NCBI RefSeq assembly: GCF_019925205.1
Contig: NC_083565.1
Span: forward strand, 30,780,241-30,844,240
DNA: 64,000 nt
Origin: Metopolophium dirhodum
Lineage: Eukaryota > Arthropoda > Insecta > Hemiptera > Aphididae
Reading direction: 5' to 3'
The first letter of the stretch is position 1. Each line of letters starts with the position of its first letter. The notes beneath the pieces were generated by a model, which was given only the letters and a program-made list of their open reading frames with translations, did no database searches and was not told the origin of the DNA. A program made the position numbers and the translations under genes. Shown here one piece after another: positions 56,689 through 64,000 of this stretch.

Positions 56689-59157
56689 CAGGGACTGGAA
56701 CCGTACCGAAAAGAACCGGTTTTGGAACCGGAACCCTTTGAATAATGGGAACCAGAACCTCACCGAAACCCTAATTTAAATTAATTTGAAAACCGGAACC
56801 CCACCGGAACCTTTATTTGAATTAATTTAAAAACCGTAACTTTACCGGAACCGGTACTTTTTTTTAAAGGTTTCTTACAATTAATTTCGGTTTTGTAATA
56901 ACTCTATTATTTTTATTTTTATTTTTCATTATTATTACGACGATTAATAATATTCAAAAATAATCATTCAATTACCTACAGAGTACAGAGTTCAAGCGTC
57001 TGAGACATCGAGACGTGTCACTAAGACTAAACAGTAAACACTTGATTATAAGCACTATAAGCTATAAATATTTCTACGTAACAACTGATAATGTAATAAT
57101 AGCAATTTCCAGCAAAAATAAAAGTCGTTATTTACTGCACAATATACACCAGGTCCTGTAGGTCTGCTACTTCCAGTTACCACAATAATAACTAATAAGA
57201 AATTCATAAAATATGTTTATAAATAACTACGAATGTTATGATGTTTACATTTACTATGCTTATAGTTTTATTATAGTATCGTTATTCGTTATCAGATTAT
57301 CTGATGCGTATAGCACGCCTAACGCGTTTCTTTGATTCTTAGATTCTGTCTTTCATTGCTAGTGTTGTGATTTGTTACTGTTTATTTCATTATACTCATT
57401 ATAGTGTCTTGTGGCTGTAGGTACCTGTAGCCCTGTAGGTGGTGTCTAACTTCGTTATTTTAAACTTAGTATTATATATCATAATGGGTCGTATACTTTC
57501 GTCAATAATACATTCATATTATAAATATGATTGCAATGAACGTGAATCGTCGTGTAAGCATTGTACTTGCAAAATTAAAGTAAGTAATAAGTAAATTATT
57601 AACAAATATTAACATTATTATCTAGGTATTTGAAATTTTAGATTTAAGCCCTCAATTTATTTTTATTTTTAGTTAAATAGTTAAATAATATTATATTATA
57701 ACTTATCTACATAATTTATTATAATTGGTAATAATCAAAATAATGGTGTGAATTGTGTGTATAGAAAAATCATGAATTTAAACCTATTTTTAATTTTCAA
57801 ATGTTCTCATAATCCCACATTGATTTTAAACTTCTTCAAAGTAATATATTTAATACAAAATATTTATTGTTTTAACTTTTAAAATTTTAAATCAATAATC
57901 ACCATGAGAACAAACCATTTAAAGATAAATTTCATTTCATAAATCATAGATTCATTTTTGTGTAGTAATATAATAACATAATACCGATAATATAATATTG
58001 TATATTTATAATTGTTTTAATTTAAAATGTTTTTAAGAATTATTTATTTCAATTAATTTTCTTCATTAAACTTAGAGTACCTATATACTTTTTAATTATT
58101 TTTTTAAATTTTTGTGATGTAATAATTATAAATAAAAATGAATACCTAATCTATTTATTATATTAAGTAGGTATCTATTAATCTTTATTTCATTGTTTGC
58201 ATATTATATTCAATGTTTGAAGATTTGTTTACTATGAAATAGTATATTTTTATTTTATATTTTATGATTAATAAATATTTATTTATCATTATTTTGCTTT
58301 TACTTTTTACCCAGGTATTTTTATAACTTGATAATATATAATATATTATAGGTAATATGTATAATAATAGTAAAAAAAAATGTTTGACTGCCTCAAATTA
58401 AAGTCTTATTTTTATATGGTAATCATGGTACAAATTTAAAAAAACATCTTGCAAGCCATCATAATGAATTGTATGAAGAGTTTCTGGAATAAGGATCTAA
58501 AAAAGATAAAAAAAACAGTTGGTGTTTCTAAGGTCAAAGCACATCAACAATTATTTCATTTTAATGAATCAAAATATGTTAAAGTTAATTTAAGTGAAAA
58601 AACAATTATTGATGCTTGTGTTGATCTCGTAACCATTAATAGACGACCATTCAGCATGTTGAACGATTCGGGATTTCGTAGAATACTCGATCAAGTTTTG
58701 AATGGGTTTCAGAAGAAACTAAAAATTAATTCAAACTCCATTAAGTTAAGTTTTTTTTTAATCATTTAGTCTTCTCATTAGTTTTAAGCAACTGGTAAAA
58801 TATCTGGTTGAAAATTGTTATTGACCTGCCATAATTGATATCAATTATTAAGTAATGAAAATACTAATATTTTTCTAAAGAATCGAAATTGAATAAAATT
58901 TTTTAAGTATAAAACTAAAAACCTTAAACAGGAAACGTAATTTTCATTTTATAAGAACCGAAAAGAACCGAAACCTAAATTTAAAAACCGAAAAAGAACC
59001 GAAACCAAAATTATAGTTTTTTTTTAAAACCGAAAAAAACCGAAACCGAAATTTTAGTTTTTTTTAAAACCGAAAAGAAACCGAAACCGAAATTTTAGGT
59101 TTTCTAGGAACCGAACCGGAACCGGAACCGTAAAAATCATCAAGGTTCCAGTCCCTG
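56689..59157 (+). mobile_element. Inner hAT element (2,469 bp)
   Basis: The terminal inverted repeats are CAGGGACTGGAACC at 56,689 and its complement ending at 59,157. The 8-bp flanks are CAGTACGG and CAGTACGC, a target duplication with one mismatch. Both subterminal zones are packed with AACCG/GGAACC words (56,697-56,850 and 58,955-59,135), notably in the same orientation at both ends. A broken BED-finger transposase lies between them. Confidence 0.8.
57484..58769 (+). pseudogene. hAT transposase with split BED zinc finger, truncated and frameshifted
   Basis: Exon 57,484-57,579 encodes YDCNERESSCKHCTCKIK and ends at GTAAGT. After a gap of about 820 bp the reading NHGTNLKKHLASHHNELYEE completes the finger (C-x2-C then H-x3-5-H). 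A stop and frameshift follow near 58,485-58,500. The other frame continues KVKAHQQLFHFNESKYVKVN and CVDLVTINRRPFSMLNDSGF, a motif set typical of hAT/ZBED transposases after the finger. The catalytic core and dimerisation domain are missing; the element ends about 390 bp later. It is an internally deleted, inactive copy. Confidence 0.7.
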
Positions 59158-59822
59158 CAGTACGCTCCTGTGTTTACCTATTGGAAATTAGTGATCGTTA
59201 TCGAGTATCGACGTTAAGACAAACGACATACGTTGGCCTGCAACTATTTAATGTTGAAGAAAATCTCAAAATAGAATTATAAAATATGTAGGTACCTACT
59301 TGTAGTTATATATTATAATTAAAAATTAAAGAAGTATGCATATGAAAAAAAAAAACATTATGATGATTAAATTAGAATTTTTATTTTATTTGGAACTAAA
59401 AAAAGGAACTCGTTCATTTTCCAAAGGAACGACAAAGGAACGAATTCTTTTTTTTTAAGGAACAAGGAACGGAACGAATTCCTTTTTATAAGAAACTTGC
59501 CAAAAACTGCCAAAAACAGTAAAAACTGTCCGCGGTTTTAATTTTTTCTAGGTGATCGTACAAAGTGACCTACAACCATGCTGGTTGTGTAGCTGGTCCA
59601 ATATATAGGTAGGTGTACCTACTATACGCCACGATAAACATATTGAGCTCTTTTACGGCGGCATTGAAAGTGGAACTTAAAAAAATAATATAATAATATA
59701 TTGATTTATTGCAGTCGGTGTATTATTAAATTATTTTAATGTATTGTAGACACCCGAGAAGAGTGATATCCATAATACATATTATAGTTATATATACCTA
59801 TTAAAGTTAGTTTTCCGCGGGA

Positions 59823-60203
59823 TGGATTCGAGATCGTTCGTTTTTCGGCGGGCAAGCCGGCCTCGCACAATCCACGGCCCTCTTCATAGGTAAGTTTTTA
59901 TTTCGCATTATTATTACTATTATTTAATAGTATGATCTAACTATCTAAGGTGGTAGGACGTACCTAACTAGAATAATTTATTATTATAGTTCGCCCTCCA
60001 TCAGTGTATTCATTATCTGGATGATGATTTATGATAAACCACAGATTTATAAAAATTATATTTTTATATATCTGTGTGATAAAGAGATAAGAAAAATAAT
60101 TGATAACCCAACGATAGCCGGTCGATTAGTCACATCAGTGTTACCCCAGAATAGATTGAAACAAAGTTTCATTAAAAACCTTAACAATTTATTAATGCAT
60201 TAA
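59823..60203 (+). CDS. Possible two-exon small gene (about 90 aa), unknown
   Basis: Exon 1 (59,823-59,890) starts MDSRSFVFRRASRPRTIHGP in locally GC-rich DNA and ends at a strong donor (CATAG|GTAAGT). An acceptor TTATTATAG at 59,989 joins in phase to a frame running to TAA at 60,203 (SPSISVFIIWMMIYDKPQIY, then RKIIDNPTIAGRLVTSVLPQ). AATAAA signals follow near 60,230-60,295. The continuous frame across the junction is the main support. No domain is recognised, and the arginine-rich leader could be a presequence or chance. Confidence 0.3.
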
Positions 60204-61879
60204 ACCCGCCATTATTGAGTTTCAAAACCATTAATAAACCTTTATTAAAAAATGAAGGGTCAATTTATTTTGAATGGTTATACAACAATAAAATAAATCT
60301 ACAGTAAAAATATATCCATCAAAATATCTCCAATATGAAATAATATCTCCGTAAAATTATCTTCAATATAAAAAGTATAAAAGAAGGGTTTTATTGTCAC
60401 CTAACCAGGTATAGTTACTAGTTTATATTATGTTTTTAAAATAAAATAAAATAAATAAATATAAAAAGCATTATTTTACATCTAAACACTTTTTTTAAAT
60501 CATAACGTTAACTATATTAATATGTTAAAAATTATTGCAATATTTTTAGTAAGATGTTTTTAATGAAGATATTATTTACGGGAGATATTTTAACGCCATA
60601 GTTGTATTGTGTCAATGATTTTAATACGCTTAGCAGAAAATCAAAAAAAAAAGTGTAAATAAGTTATAAAAAAAAAAAATAATAACATGATAATATATAA
60701 ACCTTTAATTTGGTATAATTTAATTTAATTTATTGAATGGAACATTTTATTAACATCATGATGATCAAGTCAGTTGAATTCGGTGTGATATGAACTGTAG
60801 ACATTTCAAACCCTCATCAACGTCCATACACCATGTACAAATATGCACATGCATATAATTCCGGGCTCTAGGTACTAATAATTATAATTATATGGCACAT
60901 TATACAATAGTAACTAACAAATAATTTGAATTGATCGTACTTTAAAACCGTACAGCGTAACTGCTTAGCGTTTTATGTTATAATATAGAACAATATAATA
61001 CTATTTAATTATTAAAAATCATGTAGAAATAAATAATTTTGAACGTTAGATTTTTTTTTAATAAAAACGTTATTTTGCATTAATTGCTCAAAAATGACTT
61101 CGAGTATTGTGTATGTATGTAATAAACAAATAAATGAAGAAATTGAATAACAGCAATAGATTTTTTCATAAGCACCATTTATATGGCAATCGGGTAGGCA
61201 ATAAACACACAATTGAACGTTAGCAATAGATTTTCAGGATTGAGATAGGCAACTTTGTATACAAAATTGCCGAATAGCAATAGATTTTGGGAACCCTGCA
61301 ATTCTCTTATCAATTATTGTTAGCGGAACGTACATAACAAACGTATACTCATGAGCATGGTCTTAGACTAGATATCTTTATTATACTAATATCTATATCT
61401 ATATACTGTATGTACTATATCAATGTCTGTCCTCATGAGTTGTCTTTCTATTTAATTGATTTTTTAAGCATCGGCCGGTTTAATTTTTCATGTCGTACCT
61501 ACTGTCGTGTAATTTCTTTTAAAGGTAAGTATTTTTCGTTTTATTACATTATATTAATCAGAAGAAAAAATACATATTCTGAGCTTTATAACTCATATAA
61601 AACTTAGCGTTTAGGTATTTTATAATTATTTAACTTAATCGTAACACTTTCAGTTTCCTTTACCTTGTCGAATATTGAGGTTCATTATCTTAACGTTAGT
61701 AGTAATAGATACATTTTTGTAATTGAAAATAAAAATATTTAGTCCATTCAACTTCTTATAAATATGTTCTCAACTTTCTTTCATTGAAAATGATATGCAA
61801 TAATATTTTATTCGGGGATTTCTTTTTAGCGTAAGGTATTTTTATTCCACAATAAATAAAAATTAATTACATTTTGTAG
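60204..61879. other. No gene recognised
   Basis: AT-rich. A GTAAGT donor after a less AT-biased stretch near 61,430-61,524 might belong to an upstream exon of the kelch gene, but no BTB or BACK sequence was found. Confidence 0.35.
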
Positions 61880-62406
61880 GTAGGAGGTTATGATCAATCA
61901 AGACAGACTGTAAATACTGTTGAATGTTATAATCCCACTATTGATACGTGGTCACCAGTCGCAAACATGTATGCACGTCACAGTGGGGCCGCTGTAGGAG
62001 TTTTAAACGGTGAACTGTATGTTGTAGGCGGTGATAATGGATCATTCAATTTGAGTAGTGTTAAAAAATACAGTCCAATAACACGAGTTTGGACATCTGT
62101 TGCGGATTTACTTTTGCCTCGAGTAAATGCAGGTAACTTCTAATAGAATAAATATAAACTATTTTATGAAACTTTTTTTTTTGAACATTTTGAATTAAAT
62201 GAATTTTTATTATTATAGAAGTAGTTGCATTAGATGGTTTATTGTATGTCGTCGGTGGAATGTACAAATATAATCATTTGTTTTCTGTAGAATGTTACAA
62301 CCCAAACACCAATAGATGGACCATGGTCACAGCAAAATGGAACATGAATCGGTTGTCACCTGGAGTAGTAACGATTAATAGGTCACGACATTTTACATCT
62401 TGTTAG
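61880..62406 (+). CDS. Kelch-repeat protein, last two exons (KLHL/ring-canal-kelch type)
   Basis: Exon 61,880-62,132 (acceptor TTTTGTAG, phase 0; donor GTAACT, phase 1) and exon 62,219-62,406 join in frame. They encode kelch blades: VGGYDQSRQTVNTVECYNPT, TWSPVANMYARHSGAAVGVL, NGELYVVGGDNGSFNLSSVK, and after the junction LDGLLYVVGGMYKYNHLFSV, ECYNPNTNRWTMV. Each has the diagnostic GG pair, then Y and W at typical spacing. The end, SPGVVTINRSRHFTSC, fits the usual short strand after the last blade, so the stop is natural. KLHL proteins normally carry BTB and BACK domains before six blades and act as Cullin-3 substrate adaptors. Those upstream exons were not found in the 1.7 kb before this point, so this is either a gene with long introns or a partial duplicate. 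Confidence 0.8.
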
Positions 62407-62913
62407 CATTCATGATTTTTTTTTTTTTTTTGGTACAATATATAAATGTTTTAATATTTTGCACTATAGTATCTTATACTATGTTTAGGATATATGATTC
62501 ATGCATTTTTTTCTTACATAAATATTTTTCTATATTGTATAACAACACCTGTATTTATTGCATTTTTTTAATTTTTAACTTGAATGTTTTATTAAAAGGT
62601 TTCTGTATATCTTTGTCAATTTAACGATAATTCAAATTTGGATCAAATTAGAGAGGTATTTAAATGGAGGATAACAATTTTAGTTATTTTGTTTTAATTT
62701 ATAAATAATATTGGTGGACACATGGAATTATTAATGTATATTATAAATTGTATACACAATGCCATTTTCAAATGAAATGTGTTTGGAAATAATTAATCCA
62801 ACTAACAGTGTTACTAATAGTAAAATAAATTACTTCAATAGAAATAATACCACAGATTATACAAAACAGTTTTTTATAATCTGTCATAATATCATAAATA
62901 TACTTGGTAGCAT
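62407..62913. other. No gene recognised
   Basis: 3-prime flank of the kelch exons. It is T-rich at first, and the hydrophobic frame near 62,400-62,620 is a product of the T-runs. Confidence 0.4.
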
Positions 62914-63070
62914 TGGCTGACAGACCGATTTTGCTCAGAATGGTTTTTCGTATACAATGATTTTATACTACTTAATTCATATATAAGTATTTAACACATT
63001 AATTGCAGTGTCCCATTTGTCAACTCGCTACTATACAGCAGAATTGAACCCACTTGTCCATTGTTTTTCA
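62914..63070 (+). repeat. Dispersed repeat family A copy
   Basis: Contains GGCTGACAGACCGATTTTGC, TCGTATACAATGATTTTATA, and CTACTATACAGCAGAATTGA. Diverged but ordered as in the reference copy at 2,176. A further scrap (CACTACTGTACAGCAGAGTC) lies near 63,500. Confidence 0.55.
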
Positions 63071-64000
63071 TTTAATTACGAATTTATACGAATTCTGTTT
63101 TTTGGAAATGTTCATTAAACTTTTTGAACATATTAACATAATTTCATTCAACTTGCAATTTTCTTTGTACAGATTGTTTTGTGATAATGCAATCTTCCAT
63201 TCTTTGAATGAGATCCCTCCTTGGCTCCTTATTGGTATTTTGTGAATTATTTAGCGGATATTTTATATGGTTTCTAATCTCAGCCATTCAGCTCTAATAA
63301 TGTTAATTTATGTTAATAAAATAAACAAGGTACCTACTGAGTAGCACTTATTGCAACAAATATAATCAACAGTCAGGTAATTTGAAAAATATTAGGTAAT
63401 TTTTTTCTAGTACATTTTGTTCCATTGACCATAATCTTAAACTCAAAATTGACCGAGTTACAGCCTAACAGAATTTTGAAAATTGAAAATTTATCAACTC
63501 ACTACTGTACAGCAGAGTCATTTGAAAAATATTATAAGTCCATATTTACAATTTTCTTTTTATAATTATTTAAATATCAAATGTTGGCAAAACACGAAAA
63601 TGATGTGTGCTCTAGTAACAAAATTATTAATTACACCACCAACATTATTTTTTAAAAAAAATACCAATAATTGCCTTGTACACGTAAATGACAATATAAT
63701 TTTACTAGGTTATAGGATATAGTATATAATATGGGTGTGTAGGTATTTGTAGAAAAATACATTGTGCTAGATTGTCATATGCACTACGCAGATTACAGTT
63801 TACTAGTAACTAAGGTGCTACATTCGAGGCTCGTCTTTACAGAAATTTGAGTCATGTAATAGGTATAGAATTTAATGGTACAATTTTTATTTTGCATTTT
63901 TAAGGAATTCATTGCTTTACGGTCATTTTTTAGTATTTCTGGTGCATTTTATTTATTTTCGTACATACCTATATATTCGCACTTTTCTTGTTGAATGTTA
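63071..64000. other. No gene recognised
   Basis: AT-rich with one small family A scrap near 63,500. No exon could be supported. Confidence 0.4.

Larger units (their letters stand above)
55023..59509. mobile_element. Outer hAT-like element, carrying a second hAT
   Basis: The left end CAGTGTTTGGAAGG and the right end (reverse complement CAGTTTTTGGCAAG) agree at 11 of 14 positions. Flanks TCTAAAAC and CCAAAAAC agree at 6 of 8, as expected for an old 8-bp hAT duplication. Both ends have subterminal GGAACG/GAATTCC words (left 55,037-55,075, right 59,400-59,483). No own transposase is seen, so it is probably non-autonomous. The nested element at 56,689-59,157 accounts for over half of its length. 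Confidence 0.5.

Noticed and set aside
62400..62624. Hydrophobic frame after the kelch exons
   Set aside because: Produced by T-runs in the 3-prime flank.
1..64000. CRISPR arrays, bacterial operons, rRNA and tRNA genes
   Set aside because: None seen. The exon structure and transposons are those of an animal genome, and no cloverleaf-like tRNA with A and B boxes was recognised.

Overview
The window reads as nuclear DNA of a hemipteran insect, most likely an aphid. It is strongly AT-rich, short motifs of the AGGTAGGTACCTACC type are scattered through it, and small exons sit among many decayed transposons of families common in aphid genomes (hAT, piggyBac, PIF/Harbinger, MULE, Helitron, tnp2-like elements). 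The aphid assignment is an inference from these hallmarks and was not searched. Host genes are few. They are a minus-strand gene at 6.0-8.7 kb encoding a membrane-anchored coiled-coil protein with a proline-rich tail; minus-strand exons of a small multi-pass membrane protein at 12.3-14.5 kb; a plus-strand, very divergent GAPDH-like gene at 22.5-25.2 kb; a possible two-exon small gene at 59.8-60.2 kb; and the last two exons of a kelch-repeat gene at 61.9-62.4 kb.

Layout. 0-5 kb: dispersed repeats, two tandem duplications, an inverted-repeat MITE and a GC-rich LTR-like block. 6-15 kb: the two minus-strand genes, with hAT and Helitron remnants around them. 15.9-17.8 kb: a broken HARBI1-like transposase that runs straight into a roughly 230-bp satellite array; the same satellite returns at 30.0-32.4 kb. 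22.5-27.9 kb: the GAPDH-like gene, followed at once by a very large hairpin that carries a second foldback element. 33.2-37.6 kb: a 4.4-kb element with about 315-bp terminal inverted repeats, into which a piggyBac (TTAA-flanked) has inserted. 38.7-53.9 kb: four same-strand copies of an unknown segment with a conserved 5-prime splice site, flanking the main item of the window. 55.0-59.5 kb: one hAT element inside another.

The most notable object is a structurally complete 9.4-kb DNA transposon at 42,620-52,029. It has perfect 15-bp terminal inverted repeats and a 4-bp target duplication (ATAC). It carries a TATA box, a non-coding first exon and an intact 697-residue transposase of the tnp2-like type. 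Downstream on the same strand lies a second, ten-exon gene whose C-terminal region resembles DUF4806. Within that second gene a single exon-intron unit of about 218 bp has been amplified in tandem to four recognisable copies plus a diverged fifth. All are bounded by phase-1 introns, so reading frame is kept. Both genes look uninterrupted, which suggests a young element.

The other mobile elements are decayed: piggyBac, HARBI1 and hAT coding regions all carry stops or frameshifts. Stretches not listed as genes hold AT-rich sequence in which I recognise no coding exon.
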